The notes under the pieces are model-generated. The model saw only the letters and a program-made list of their open reading frames with translations, had not been told where the DNA came from and did no database searches. The position numbers and the translations under genes are program-made. Below are positions 33,048-43,526 of a DNA stretch of 64,000 nt, one piece after another; positions within the stretch are counted from its first letter, which is position 1, and the number at the start of each line of letters is the position of its first letter. The stretch spans positions 1 to 64,000 of the forward strand of contig NZ_CAUFUE010000007.1 of assembly GCF_959029255.1 (NCBI RefSeq). Reading direction: 5' to 3'. This DNA comes from an uncultured Bacteroides sp. GTDB lineage: Bacteria > Bacteroidota > Bacteroidia > Bacteroidales > Bacteroidaceae.

Positions 33048-34730
33048 ATGAAAAAGATACAATATATCCTCGGAGGATTAGCGTTGATAGCCTTCCCTTT
33101 AGGGGTTCAGGCGCAAAAACAAGCCAAAGACTCTACGGTGAACCGCACGGTCGTTGTGGAACAAGAATATAACCCGGATATCATGGATGCGTCCAAAATA
33201 AACGTGATGCCGCAGGTGGAGCCGCCCACTGTGAGCAAAAAAGCGGTGGAGTATGATGCTACCTTAGTGCCTGCGGGGCAAATTCCGGCAACCGTGATGC
33301 AAGCATATACGGGTAAAGAAACACAGACGAAGGCTCTGCCCGGATACGTTCGCCTGGGCTATGGAAGCAAAGGGAATCTGGACGCGCGTGCCAACTACCT
33401 GTTTACTTTCTCGGACCGGGACCGCCTGAACCTGACTTTACAAATGAACGGTATGGATGGCAAACTGGAGCTGCCGGGCGACCTAGTGAAATGGAACGCC
33501 TATTACTATCATACATACACAGGCATGGACTACACGCATGCTTTCAAAAAGGTGGATATGAACGTAGCCGGTAATTTTGATTTGAGTAACTTCAATTTCC
33601 TGCCGGGTTCAGTGAACAATAAACAGAAGTTTACCGCCGGCAGCCTGCATTTCGGAGTAAAATCTACCGGCGACGAACTGCCGGTTCAGTTTCGTGCAGA
33701 GACTAACCTGTTGCTTTATGGGCGTCAACATGAATTGAGTTATACCGATACGAAGGAATCCATTGTACGCACTCTGGCGGAAGCAAGCGCTCCTATCTCG
33801 GAAGAGCAGTCCGTCGGAGTGGCACTTGCCATGGACAACGCTTTCTATAAAAACAATCAATTTGAAGATTACACTGCGCTGAATCTGACCCCTTATTATC
33901 TTTTTGAGAATGACGATTGGAAAATCCGCTTGGGGGCCCACGTAGATTTTGCTTTCGGTTTCGGAAAGGAGTTCTATGCCTCGCCGGATGTAATGGTGCA
34001 ATATACCTTCTCCGACAGTTACCAACTCTATGCGCAAGCCAAAGGAGGAAAGCAATTGAATGATTTCCGCCGGATGGAAACCGTCAGTCCGTACGGGCAG
34101 ACAATGATACAGCCGGAAGCCACCTACGAGCAATTGAACGCCGCGCTTGGCTTCAAGGCAAGCCCCGCCACCGGCTTGTGGTTCAATCTTTACGGAGGAT
34201 ATCAAAATCTTAAAAACGACTTGTTGCAAATGCAATTTTCCGCTTACGATATTACAGGAGACTATCCACATAGTACAGGCGACTATCCACATAGTACAGA
34301 AAATCACCTATTGCTGGGCACAGCCGACACACAAAATGCGTATGTCGGCGCAGAAGCAAGCTACGATTACAAAGGACTCATTTCATTCTCGGCTTCAGGC
34401 ATTTATCGTAATTGGAGCATCGACGATGAAGACATCAACAAGTACGGCCTGCTTTTCAAGCCCTCCCTCGAAGCAAAATTCGAGGCAGGTTTCCGTCCGG
34501 TATCCGCAGCATGGGTCAACGTGGGTTATCAACACATCGACCGTGAAAAGGTGGAAGGCGAAAAAGCCAATCCTGTGAGCAACCTATACTTGGGAGGGAG
34601 TTACGAATTTTTCAAAGGAATTTCCGTTTACGCACGCATCAATAATTTATTGAACAAAAATTATCAATACTACTGGGGATATCCCACAGAAGGAATTAAC
34701 TTCCTCGGAGGAGTAAGCTTTAAGTTTTAA
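33048..34730 (+). CDS. Outer-membrane beta-barrel protein
   Basis: From the ATG at 33048 the product has about 560 residues; a TTG at 33039 and an ATG at 33042 extend the frame but precede the natural signal peptide (MKKIQYILGGLALIAFPLGVQAQ). A short periplasmic segment (VVVEQEYNPDIMDASKINVMPQ) is followed by many amphipathic strands (GYVRLGYGSKGNLDARANYLF) and a final FKF, as in TonB-receptor-like barrels without a plug. It contains a duplicated 7-residue stretch GDYPHST. It is co-transcribed with the TPR gene. Confidence 0.8.
   Translation: MKKIQYILGGLALIAFPLGVQAQKQAKDSTVNRTVVVEQEYNPDIMDASKINVMPQVEPPTVSKKAVEYDATLVPAGQIPATVMQAYTGKETQTKALPGYVRLGYGSKGNLDARANYLFTFSDRDRLNLTLQMNGMDGKLELPGDLVKWNAYYYHTYTGMDYTHAFKKVDMNVAGNFDLSNFNFLPGSVNNKQKFTAGSLHFGVKSTGDELPVQFRAETNLLLYGRQHELSYTDTKESIVRTLAEASAPISEEQSVGVALAMDNAFYKNNQFEDYTALNLTPYYLFENDDWKIRLGAHVDFAFGFGKEFYASPDVMVQYTFSDSYQLYAQAKGGKQLNDFRRMETVSPYGQTMIQPEATYEQLNAALGFKASPATGLWFNLYGGYQNLKNDLLQMQFSAYDITGDYPHSTGDYPHSTENHLLLGTADTQNAYVGAEASYDYKGLISFSASGIYRNWSIDDEDINKYGLLFKPSLEAKFEAGFRPVSAAWVNVGYQHIDREKVEGEKANPVSNLYLGGSYEFFKGISVYARINNLLNKNYQYYWGYPTEGINFLGGVSFKF
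34254..34295 (+). repeat. In-frame 21-bp direct repeat inside the barrel gene
   Basis: Units 34254-34274 and 34275-34295 differ at one base and encode GDYPHST twice in a loop of the barrel protein. Copy number could vary between strains without breaking the frame. Confidence 0.85.
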
Positions 34731-34817
34731 TCGTAAAATTTGAAGAAGATACGGACAAAAAAGGTCATTTTTGCTAAAATCTCCTTATATTATAAGGTGG
34801 TAAGTTTGTTTTTTTCC

Positions 34818-34825
34818 TACTTTTG
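34818..34825 (+). promoter_or_regulatory. -7 box (TACTTTTG) of topA
   Basis: TACTTTTG fits TAnnTTTG and lies 42 bases before the ATG at 34868. The longer frame starting at 34823 would begin inside this box, which supports 34868 as the real start. Confidence 0.65.
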
Positions 34826-34867
34826 CGGGCGAATTCAGTGGCGGGAGTCACTACAAAACAGAAATTT

Positions 34868-37222
34868 ATGCAAAAAAACCTTGTCATTGTCGAATCTCCG
34901 GCAAAAGCGAAAACTATTGAGAAATTCCTTGGGAAAGATTATAAAGTCCTCTCCAGCTATGGTCATATACGTGATTTGAAGAAAAAAGAATTCAGTATTG
35001 ATATCGATAAAAACTTCAAACCGCATTATGAAATTCCGGCAGATAAGAAAAAGGTTGTAGAAGAGCTGAAAGCCGAAGCCAAAGAAGCTGAAACCGTATG
35101 GTTGGCATCCGATGAGGACCGCGAGGGAGAAGCCATCGCATGGCATTTGTACGAAGTACTGAAGCTAAAACCGGAAAACACCAAACGTATCGTTTTCCAC
35201 GAAATCACCAAAGGGGCTATCCTGAAAGCCATTGAGCAACCGCGCAATATTGACATCAACCTGGTGGACGCCCAGCAGGCACGCCGTATCCTGGACCGTA
35301 TCGTAGGTTTTGAACTTTCACCCGTATTGTGGAAGAAAGTAAAACCCGCCCTTTCGGCAGGTCGTGTACAGTCCGTCGCCGTACGCCTCATCGTAGAACG
35401 GGAACGCGAAATACAAGCTTTCCACACAGAAGCTGCTTACCGTGTGACTGCCATATTCCTGGTGCCGGACGCTGAAGGCAAATTGGTGGAAATGAAAGCC
35501 GAACTGGCCCACCGTCTCAAGACTAAAGCCGAAGCGCAGAAACTGCTGGAACGTTGCAAGACTGCTACGTTCACCATCAATGACATCGCCACCCGCCCGC
35601 TGAAGAAAGGGCCTGCGGCTCCTTTCACCACCTCTACCCTGCAACAAGAAGCCGCCCGCAAACTGGGCTTCACGGTAGCTCAAACCATGATGGTAGCCCA
35701 ACGGTTGTATGAATCGGGAAAGATTACCTATATGCGTACCGACTCCGTGAACCTGTCGGAACTTGCGGTGAACAGCAGCAAGGAAGTGATTGCCAAAATG
35801 ATGGGCGACCGCTATGTATATCCGCGCCACTTTGCCACCAAAACCAAAGGTGCGCAGGAAGCGCATGAGGCTATCCGCCCTACCTATATGGAAAATGCCA
35901 AGATAGAAGGCAGTCCGCAGGAAAAGAAATTATACGACTTAATCTGGAAGCGTACAATCGCTTCGCAGATGGCTGACGCAGAGTTGGAAAAGACCACTGT
36001 GACCATCGGCATCAGTAATGATACGGATACGTTCAACGCCACCGGTGAAGTGGTTAAATTCGACGGTTTCCTCCGTGTCTACCGTGAATCGTACGACGAA
36101 GATGTGGAACAGGAAGATGAAACACGCTTGCTGCCTCCTCTTAAAAAAGGACAAACGTTGCAACGTGAAGACATCACAGCTACCGAACGCTTCACGCAGC
36201 ACCCGCCGCGCTATACGGAAGCAAGCCTCGTACATAAACTGGAAGAACTGGGGATTGGACGCCCGTCTACATACGCTCCTACCATTTCGACCATCCAGCA
36301 ACGCGAATATGTGGTGAAGGGTGAGAAAGAAGGTCAGGAACGTGCCTACAACGTACTTACGTTGCAAGACAATCAGATAACTGACAGTACCCAGACTGAG
36401 ATTACAGGAGCAGAGAAAGCCAAATTATTACCGACCGATACGGGCACGGTAGTCAATGACTTCCTGATGGAGTACTTCCCGAATATCCTTGATTACAACT
36501 TCACGGCAAACGTAGAAAAGCAATTCGACGAAATAGCCGAGGGAGAGGAACAATGGACTACCATTCTGGAACATTTCTATACAAATTTCCATCCGTCGGT
36601 AGAGACTACCCTTGCCACCAAGAATGCGCACAAAGCCGGTGAACGTATCTTAGGCGATGACCCTGCCAGCGGGAAACCGGTTTCTGTAAAAATCGGGCGA
36701 TTCGGCCCCGTGGTACAGATAGGAACGGCAGGCGATGAGGAAAAACCCCGTTTTGCCCAACTGAAGAAAGACATGTCTATCGAAACCATCACTTTGGAGG
36801 AAGCTCTGGAGTTATTCAAACTTCCACGCACTTTGGGTGAGTACGAAGGCAAAACAGTTACGGTGGGCAACGGACGTTTCGGACCTTATATTTACAACAA
36901 CGGCATGTACACTTCACTGCCCAAGACTATGGACCCGATGTCTATAACCCTGGACGAAGCCATCGAGCTGATTTTGAAGAAGAAAGAAACCGAAGCCCAG
37001 AAACATCTTAAAAAGTTTGAGGAAGAGCCTGATTTGGAGATTTTGAATGGCCGTTATGGTCCTTATATAACCTATAAGGGCAGTAACTATAAAATACCGA
37101 AGGATATCGTCCCGCAAGACTTGAGCTTACAGGCCTGCCTGGAGTTGATTAAAATCCAAGATGATCCGGCCGCGCCAAAGGCAAAGAAGAAACGATACAC
37201 AAAAAAGAAAACGACTAAATAG
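34868..37222 (+). CDS. topA: DNA topoisomerase I
   Basis: From 34868 (MQKNLVIVESPAKAKTIEKF) the product has 784 residues. It has the TOPRIM domain with the acidic cluster DEDREGEAIAWH, the active-site tyrosine in ITYMRTDSVNLS and domain IV/II strands. Instead of C-terminal four-Cys zinc fingers it carries three GRFGP/GRYGP repeats (SVKIGRFGPVVQIG, TVGNGRFGPYIYNNG, ILNGRYGPYITYKG) and a Lys-rich tail, common in Bacteroidetes. It relaxes negative supercoils and is essential. Confidence 0.97.
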   Translation: MQKNLVIVESPAKAKTIEKFLGKDYKVLSSYGHIRDLKKKEFSIDIDKNFKPHYEIPADKKKVVEELKAEAKEAETVWLASDEDREGEAIAWHLYEVLKLKPENTKRIVFHEITKGAILKAIEQPRNIDINLVDAQQARRILDRIVGFELSPVLWKKVKPALSAGRVQSVAVRLIVEREREIQAFHTEAAYRVTAIFLVPDAEGKLVEMKAELAHRLKTKAEAQKLLERCKTATFTINDIATRPLKKGPAAPFTTSTLQQEAARKLGFTVAQTMMVAQRLYESGKITYMRTDSVNLSELAVNSSKEVIAKMMGDRYVYPRHFATKTKGAQEAHEAIRPTYMENAKIEGSPQEKKLYDLIWKRTIASQMADAELEKTTVTIGISNDTDTFNATGEVVKFDGFLRVYRESYDEDVEQEDETRLLPPLKKGQTLQREDITATERFTQHPPRYTEASLVHKLEELGIGRPSTYAPTISTIQQREYVVKGEKEGQERAYNVLTLQDNQITDSTQTEITGAEKAKLLPTDTGTVVNDFLMEYFPNILDYNFTANVEKQFDEIAEGEEQWTTILEHFYTNFHPSVETTLATKNAHKAGERILGDDPASGKPVSVKIGRFGPVVQIGTAGDEEKPRFAQLKKDMSIETITLEEALELFKLPRTLGEYEGKTVTVGNGRFGPYIYNNGMYTSLPKTMDPMSITLDEAIELILKKKETEAQKHLKKFEEEPDLEILNGRYGPYITYKGSNYKIPKDIVPQDLSLQACLELIKIQDDPAAPKAKKKRYTKKKTTK

Positions 37223-37329
37223 AAAACTTGAAAGTTGTTCTTGGAAACATCTCTGTCATTTTATCATGCAGAGTGTATCCAAGGCATCTTGAAGATATAT
37301 TTTTTTACAAACATAATTGTTAACCTATC

Positions 37330-40300
37330 ATGAAGTATAGAAGTAAACTATTGGCAGTTTGTTTCTTACTTTTTTCTATCGGCGCTTCGGGTGCCGGTAC
37401 CAAAAAAGCGGAAACATGGCTTGACGCTTCTGTAAAAGCTAAGACAGAACTACAAGCAGAGTTAAGAAAATCGGGTATGCCCATCGTCTCACAATGGATG
37501 AAACACAAGCAAAGTGCGGAAACCTTTATTGCAGACGTAAAAGGGATGGACAAATTGGTACTGGTGACTACCGGAGGCAGCGATGGTTCGGACTACGATC
37601 AAGCCGTATGGGGAAATGCACGGCTGATTGCGGCTGACGGTTCTTCCGTCTGGTTGGACCAGGTAAAGTACGAATACGGTAAAGCGGGATGGGACAAACC
37701 CCGTATGAACATCAACGCCTATGGCAAACCATTGTCAGTGGGTGGAAAGAAATTTGAACACGGCGTATTCTGCCATGCTGAAGGTATGCTGGTTTATGCC
37801 CTCAACAAGAAATATGTACGTTTTGAGGCTGAGGTAGGTATTGACGACCAATCACAAACAGGAAGTGTCTACTTCCAGGCGCTCAACGTTATTCCTTCCG
37901 ACATCGCCAAAGATTTGCAAACCAAGTATCCCAAGGAAGCCGGACTTCTATCAAATGTTTTCGGGGGATTGGAAGCTTGGCTCATTTCGGGTGATACTTC
38001 CACTGAAAAGAATGCTATAAAAAAACAAATCGGTAAACTTGACGAGTCGGCTTATTTCATTGGGAAGTTGAACCGGATAGAGACGGAAAAGCAAGGGATA
38101 GAACGTACAAAGGCTTATCTGTTGCTGATGGAAGAGGTGCAGAACATTTATCTGATGCAACAGGAGCTGCAATGGTTCAATATGGACGCCTTGAAGTTGG
38201 CTTACAATGACATGAAGAAGCAAAAAAACTTTGATGTAGCCAAATACGAACCGCTTTATAACGAAACACTTTCATTGGCAGCCCAAGGATTCAACGGTAT
38301 CTATAAAGGTGACCAGAAAGCCATAGCCGATGCCCGTAAGGCTTTGGATAATCGCCGGGCTATTTTATTAGGCAATCCCCTGCTGGACAGCGATAAGATT
38401 GTAGCGGCACGTTACAAGGTGGGCGCCAAGGCACGCCGCATAATGACTCCTGAAATGGGTACGCAAAGTAACAACTGGAGTAATCAGGAATCGGCACGGC
38501 GGGGAGGTTTCGATGCGGAAATCATCGAGTTAAGCAACCTGCGCAACGATATACAGATGCGACAAGTATATAAACCGGCTAACGGCTCTTCCATCGCGGA
38601 TTTAAGGTTGCATTGGAATGGAGACCGCGTGATGTTCACCCAAATACGCGATGACAAACGCTGGAACGTTTTTGAGGTGAAGCTGGACGGAAGCGGTTTC
38701 AAGCCGCTCATCAACAATGAAGAACCGGATTTGGAATTCTATGACGGTACTTATCTGCCGGATGGACGTATTCTGGCTATTTCAAACATCGGTTACCAGG
38801 GAGTTCCTTGCGTGAACGGTAGTGACGCGGTAGGTAACCTGGTGCTCTACGACCCTGAAAAAGGCAGTCTGCGCCGTCTCACATACGACCAGGACGCCAA
38901 CTGGAACCCGGTAGTCATGAACAATGGGCGCGTAATGTATACCCGATGGGAATATACCGACTTGACGCATTACTACTCACGTATCGTGATGCACATGAAC
39001 CCCGACGGAACGGAAAACAAGGCTCTCTACGGAAGTGGTTCCATGTTCCCCAACAGTACTTTCGACGTACAGCCGCTCCCCAATCATGCTTCTGCCTTCG
39101 TGGGCATCATTTCCGGTCATCACGGGGTTGCACGTTCCGGTCGTATGATTATCTTCGACCCCACCAAGGGCCGCAAGAACGTGGCAGGTATGGTACAGGA
39201 AATCCCCCATCGCAACCGACCTGTAAAGGAACTCATCAAAGACCGTTTGGTGGACGGCGTATGGCCCCAATTCATCAAGCCAACGGTGCTGAACGACAAA
39301 TACTATCTGGTAGCCGCCAAACTGTCTCCTGAATCTTTATGGGGCATTTATCTGGTAGACGTATATGATAACGTGACCTGCATCATGGAGGCGGAAGGGG
39401 AAGGCTTTATCAGTCCTATCCTCGTAAGAAAGACTCAGACTCCGCCGGCAATCCCCGACCGGGTGAAACTGAATGAGAAAAACTCTACATTCTTTATTCA
39501 AGATATTTATGAAGGTGAAGGCTTGAAAGGTATTCCTCGCGGAACCGTGAAATCACTTCGCATTCATGCTTACGAATATGCTTACGTACAAACGCGTTCT
39601 GACCATAACTGGCATGGGATACAATCCGGTTGGGATATCAAACGCCTGCTGGGTACCGTTCCCGTGGAAGAAGACGGTTCGGCTATCTTCAGCGTACCTG
39701 CCAACACGCCTGTATCCATTCAACCGTTGGATAAAGACGGAGTAGCTATTCAATGGATGCGCAGTTGGGTGACCGGACAGCCGGGTGAAGTGGTGTCATG
39801 TATCGGTTGCCATGAAGACCAAAACCAAATCGCGATGCCCAAACGTGTGATAGCTTCGCAGAAAGCTCCCGTGGCATTGACCGTTCCCGAAGGCGGCACG
39901 CGTTCTTTCACATTCGACCTGGAAATGCAACCCATCCTGGACCGTGCTTGCATCGCCTGCCACAATGGCGACAAGGCTTTCGACCTGCGTGGCGGTAAAA
40001 AGGACAAGCTGGGTTATGGGCTTTCCTACCTCAACCTGCACCCATACGTACACCGCCAAGGGGGAGAAGGTGACATGGTAGTGCTACAACCATACGAATA
40101 TCATCCCAACACCAGCGAACTGGTGCGTATGCTGAAAAAAGGACATTATAACGTACAACTGACTGACAAAGAATGGTTGACACTGTATAACTGGATAGAC
40201 TACAATGCGCCAGACAAGGGTTACTTCAATGCCAACGTCCTGACCTCTCTTCCTTACAAAGGATATGACCAGATAAAACGGCGTACAGAATTGACCAATA

Positions 40301-41322
40301 AATATGGCAACGGCGCCGGCGTGGACTGGAAGAAAGAAATCAGAGATTATGCCGATTACCTGAAGAGTAAAGGTGAAATTACCCCTGTGATGCCCGAACC
40401 GGAGAAAGCCGTAAAAGCGAAAGAACTGAAAGTAAAAGGATGGCCGTTTGACGCTGCCACAGCTAAAGCTATGCAAGCCCAATCGGGCGAAACACATCGA
40501 AGCGTAGAAATAGCTCCGGGCGTTAAAATCAATTTCGTACGTATTCCTGCCGGACAGTTTGTCATGGGAAGTTACAACGGCGAACCGGATGCATATCCTA
40601 CCGCTAAGGTAAAAATAGACAAACCCTTCTGGATGGGCGAATTGGAGATTACCAATGAGCAGTTCAATGTTATCTTCCCGGAACACGACAGCCGTTTCGT
40701 AGACCAGATGTGGAAAGACCATGTGGTACAAGGTTATCCGGCAAACGAGCCTCAACAACCGGTTATCCGTGTGAGCTACAACGATGCCGTTGAGTTCTGC
40801 CGGAAGCTGAGCAAGAAGACCGGCCTGAACATCACCCTGCCTACTGAAGCGCAATGGGAATGGGCTTGCCGCGGAGGTAGTGACGACGATTTCTGGTATG
40901 GCAACAAGAACACGGATTTCGGTAAAAAGGAAAACCTGGCAGACAAAACAACGCTCCTTTTCGCCGTACAGGGTGTAGACCCCAAACCTATGAGTCCTAA
41001 CAGCAGTTGGTATAAGTATTACACTTATCTGCCGAAGGAGAAGAACGTGGACGACGGGCAGCTTATACAGACAGGCGGCAAAGTTTATGAGTCCAACCCG
41101 TTCGGCCTGTACAACATGCACGGTAATGTGGCCGAGTGGACTTGTTCGGCTTATCTGCCGTATCCTTATAAAGTGAACAACAAGGAAACTTCAGACTATA
41201 TGGTAGTACGTGGCGGTTCGTACATAGAACGTCCTAAATTCTCCACTTCATATTCACGCAAAGGATACTATCCTTATCAACGTGTTTTCAACGTCGGTTT
41301 CCGCGTGATTATTGAGGAATAA
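37330..41322 (+). CDS. Large secreted protein: NPCBM domain, propeller-like region, two CXXCH motifs and FGE-sulfatase domain
   Basis: The 1330-residue product has a signal peptide (after ASGAG) and then: an NPCBM-type carbohydrate-binding domain (~residues 70-190, FEHGVFCHAEGMLVYAL); a beta-propeller-like section with TolB-like repeats (~420-650); a cytochrome-like region with two CXXCH heme motifs, CIGCH at Cys824 and CIACH at Cys874, as in HzsA-related proteins; and a C-terminal SUMF1/FGE-sulfatase domain (VRIPAGQFVMGSYNGEPDAYP, YNMHGNVAEWTCSAY, VRGGSYIERPKFSTS). Its function is unknown; it may be a redox or structural protein binding carbohydrate in the periplasm. Confidence 0.85.
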   Translation: MKYRSKLLAVCFLLFSIGASGAGTKKAETWLDASVKAKTELQAELRKSGMPIVSQWMKHKQSAETFIADVKGMDKLVLVTTGGSDGSDYDQAVWGNARLIAADGSSVWLDQVKYEYGKAGWDKPRMNINAYGKPLSVGGKKFEHGVFCHAEGMLVYALNKKYVRFEAEVGIDDQSQTGSVYFQALNVIPSDIAKDLQTKYPKEAGLLSNVFGGLEAWLISGDTSTEKNAIKKQIGKLDESAYFIGKLNRIETEKQGIERTKAYLLLMEEVQNIYLMQQELQWFNMDALKLAYNDMKKQKNFDVAKYEPLYNETLSLAAQGFNGIYKGDQKAIADARKALDNRRAILLGNPLLDSDKIVAARYKVGAKARRIMTPEMGTQSNNWSNQESARRGGFDAEIIELSNLRNDIQMRQVYKPANGSSIADLRLHWNGDRVMFTQIRDDKRWNVFEVKLDGSGFKPLINNEEPDLEFYDGTYLPDGRILAISNIGYQGVPCVNGSDAVGNLVLYDPEKGSLRRLTYDQDANWNPVVMNNGRVMYTRWEYTDLTHYYSRIVMHMNPDGTENKALYGSGSMFPNSTFDVQPLPNHASAFVGIISGHHGVARSGRMIIFDPTKGRKNVAGMVQEIPHRNRPVKELIKDRLVDGVWPQFIKPTVLNDKYYLVAAKLSPESLWGIYLVDVYDNVTCIMEAEGEGFISPILVRKTQTPPAIPDRVKLNEKNSTFFIQDIYEGEGLKGIPRGTVKSLRIHAYEYAYVQTRSDHNWHGIQSGWDIKRLLGTVPVEEDGSAIFSVPANTPVSIQPLDKDGVAIQWMRSWVTGQPGEVVSCIGCHEDQNQIAMPKRVIASQKAPVALTVPEGGTRSFTFDLEMQPILDRACIACHNGDKAFDLRGGKKDKLGYGLSYLNLHPYVHRQGGEGDMVVLQPYEYHPNTSELVRMLKKGHYNVQLTDKEWLTLYNWIDYNAPDKGYFNANVLTSLPYKGYDQIKRRTELTNKYGNGAGVDWKKEIRDYADYLKSKGEITPVMPEPEKAVKAKELKVKGWPFDAATAKAMQAQSGETHRSVEIAPGVKINFVRIPAGQFVMGSYNGEPDAYPTAKVKIDKPFWMGELEITNEQFNVIFPEHDSRFVDQMWKDHVVQGYPANEPQQPVIRVSYNDAVEFCRKLSKKTGLNITLPTEAQWEWACRGGSDDDFWYGNKNTDFGKKENLADKTTLLFAVQGVDPKPMSPNSSWYKYYTYLPKEKNVDDGQLIQTGGKVYESNPFGLYNMHGNVAEWTCSAYLPYPYKVNNKETSDYMVVRGGSYIERPKFSTSYSRKGYYPYQRVFNVGFRVIIEE

Positions 41323-41360
41323 GACAAACCGGGCATTCGTGCCTGATATTAAATAAAAAA

Positions 41361-41433
41361 AGCCGGTCACGAACGGTAGGATTTTGCAGGAACAAACGTA
41401 ACCTGTAATCGTCCCCTACGTTCGTGACCGGCT
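41361..41433. terminator. Long hairpin downstream of the 1330-residue gene
   Basis: AGCCGGTCACGAACG at 41361-41375 pairs with CGTTCGTGACCGGCT (41419-41433), flanked upstream by a run of A, with a second short complement (GTAGG/CCTAC) inside. It probably ends the upstream transcript, though the 35-base loop is large for a simple terminator. Confidence 0.6.
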
Positions 41434-41541
41434 GATTTGTTCGATAGGGATTGTCCTAAAAAAAATGGAAATCTCCTAGTTATCAGATTTTTTCCGTAGA
41501 AAAACAATGAGAAATAATTGATTATTAATTAAAATTCATCT

Positions 41542-41549
41542 ATTTTTGT
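41542..41549 (+). promoter_or_regulatory. -7 box (TATTTTTG) of the LruC gene
   Basis: TATTTTTG lies 45 bases before the ATG at 41595 and fits TAnnTTTG. Confidence 0.5.
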
Positions 41550-41594
41550 ACTAAATGCAATTTTGGAAAGATATGGCATAATAAATAAGAAGCT

Positions 41595-43526
41595 ATGAAC
41601 AAAGGGTTATTGAGTAAAAATGCAATTTTATTGCTTGTTTTCATCCTTAGTAGTTGCAACGCCAATGATATTTTTCAAGGCGAGAAGCAAAATCAACCGA
41701 TATTACCTTCGGAAGTCTTTGACTTTAATTTGATGCAGGAAATCAAGCTGGACATAGACTACGGTTTGGCTAATGATTATTATGTCATCTTTGAACTATA
41801 TGTCCGGAATCCCATGAAAGAGGGAGAAGATATCTGGGAAAAAGACAGTGAGTTGTCTCCCGTCTATGCGGCTTCCACCCAAAAGGGAGGCATTTATTCG
41901 GGCAGCATAACAATCCCTTCTGATATCACCGAGCTATGGCTTTACTGCGATTATCCGGGAGCGGTATCACCCGTGAAACTTACTGTAACAGCCGGTAAAG
42001 TAAGTTTTAACCAGGCCGCCTATATATCCTCGGCAAAAGCCCGGACAAGAGGAACAACGGCCGGTGGATACAAATATCTTGATGACTGGATGACCATGCC
42101 CGGAGTGGATTGGGACAAATATGGGCTCCCTACCAACATAGAACCGGAATTGAGTATGCCCGCAGCAGATATTCTATATAGCATTAAAGAGACGTATAGC
42201 AAAGTGAGAGGTAAAAGAATCATAGATATCCACAAGGACTGGACGGAAGACAGCAGAGCTTCTGAAATTAAAATCATAAAAGACACGGAACTGAGTCTGG
42301 TGTTCATTAGCAGTGGGGCAGGTTGGAACAATAGTATCGGATACTTCACTTATCCAACAAACAGTATTCCTACAGAAAACAATATCCAGAAATTACTTGC
42401 CTTTCCAAATGCTTCCCCTATTTCTAAAGAGTCAGGCAAATTGCTTTGTGGGCACGAAGTAAAACTGAAATACTGGAACAAAGACACAAAACAGTTTGAA
42501 GACAAATTCCCGGCCGGTACTACTGTAGGATGGTGCTTACAGGGTATGGGGTTCAAAGGTGTGGACTCCAAAGATACAAAAGTAATTGGCAATATCGAAA
42601 AGGGTATGGGGACGCGCTATTCTTATAGTGACATGAATTCTGAAAAATTAAAAATCCAGCATGTAGTCGCATTACGTTATCAAAAAACAAATCAGACTGT
42701 CGCTATCGGTTTTGAAGACAACAACGATCAAGACTACTGTGATGCCGTATTTTACCTGAAAGTAGCAGAGCCTAATGCCATTGAACCGGATGGCCCGGAA
42801 CTACCGTCGGTAAATCCCCCCAGCAACGTAGAACACACGGTGGAGGGAACATTAACTTATGAAGACCAATGGCCCTCACTGGGAGATTATGATATGAATG
42901 ATGCAGTAATTAAATATCAATCTACTATTTACCGGAATGTCTTGAATAATAAAGTATATAAAATAGTTGATAAATTCACCCCCGTCCACAATGGAGGTTC
43001 AAAAATATGCGGCTTCGGTTATCAGTTGTCCCAACTTCCTTCGGAAGGAGTTAGAAATATCACAATTTCGGGTCCCGAAGGATGGGAAATAGAACAGGAA
43101 CAATCGCATCCTACCGTTATCTTGTTTGACAATATCAAACAAGTTTTAAATAAGGTATATACCGTTACTATACAATTAAACGATGTGGAAGAGAAACTGG
43201 TATCTCCCCCATATAATCCATTCATATTTGTTGATGACAGAGGTACGGAAGTACATCTGGTAAACTACACTCCTACCGGCAAAGCCAACCTTGAGCTTTT
43301 CGATACCAAAGACGATTTGTCGAACATAGCGGCGGGAGTTTATTATATTTCCCGCTATGATGAAGGCGAAGTGGATTTAATGCCATTTGGCATCAACATC
43401 CCAAGCCTTGATTTTGGAATACCAGATGAAAGGGTGAAAATATATGACACCTATCCGGACTTTATCAAATGGGTAAAATCAAAGGGTAAATCAAACTCCG
43501 ATTGGTATAAAAAGAAGAAGGGATAA
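41595..43526 (+). CDS. LruC domain-containing lipoprotein
   Basis: The 643-residue protein is a lipoprotein (lipobox LSSC, Cys22) with a C-terminal half matching the LruC/DUF4842 domain: GTLTYEDQWPSLGDYDMNDAVIKY is its calcium-loop-like signature near residue 420. LruC proteins are surface or vesicle lipoproteins of Bacteroidetes and Leptospira with unclear roles, sometimes adhesin-like. It is monocistronic and starts 270 bases after the previous gene. Confidence 0.85.
   Translation: MNKGLLSKNAILLLVFILSSCNANDIFQGEKQNQPILPSEVFDFNLMQEIKLDIDYGLANDYYVIFELYVRNPMKEGEDIWEKDSELSPVYAASTQKGGIYSGSITIPSDITELWLYCDYPGAVSPVKLTVTAGKVSFNQAAYISSAKARTRGTTAGGYKYLDDWMTMPGVDWDKYGLPTNIEPELSMPAADILYSIKETYSKVRGKRIIDIHKDWTEDSRASEIKIIKDTELSLVFISSGAGWNNSIGYFTYPTNSIPTENNIQKLLAFPNASPISKESGKLLCGHEVKLKYWNKDTKQFEDKFPAGTTVGWCLQGMGFKGVDSKDTKVIGNIEKGMGTRYSYSDMNSEKLKIQHVVALRYQKTNQTVAIGFEDNNDQDYCDAVFYLKVAEPNAIEPDGPELPSVNPPSNVEHTVEGTLTYEDQWPSLGDYDMNDAVIKYQSTIYRNVLNNKVYKIVDKFTPVHNGGSKICGFGYQLSQLPSEGVRNITISGPEGWEIEQEQSHPTVILFDNIKQVLNKVYTVTIQLNDVEEKLVSPPYNPFIFVDDRGTEVHLVNYTPTGKANLELFDTKDDLSNIAAGVYYISRYDEGEVDLMPFGINIPSLDFGIPDERVKIYDTYPDFIKWVKSKGKSNSDWYKKKKG

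Noticed and set aside
40084..41121. 345-codon frame antisense to the FGE-sulfatase domain gene
   Set aside because: It is a reverse-strand shadow of a gene with strong family motifs on the plus strand; its sequence shows no domain.
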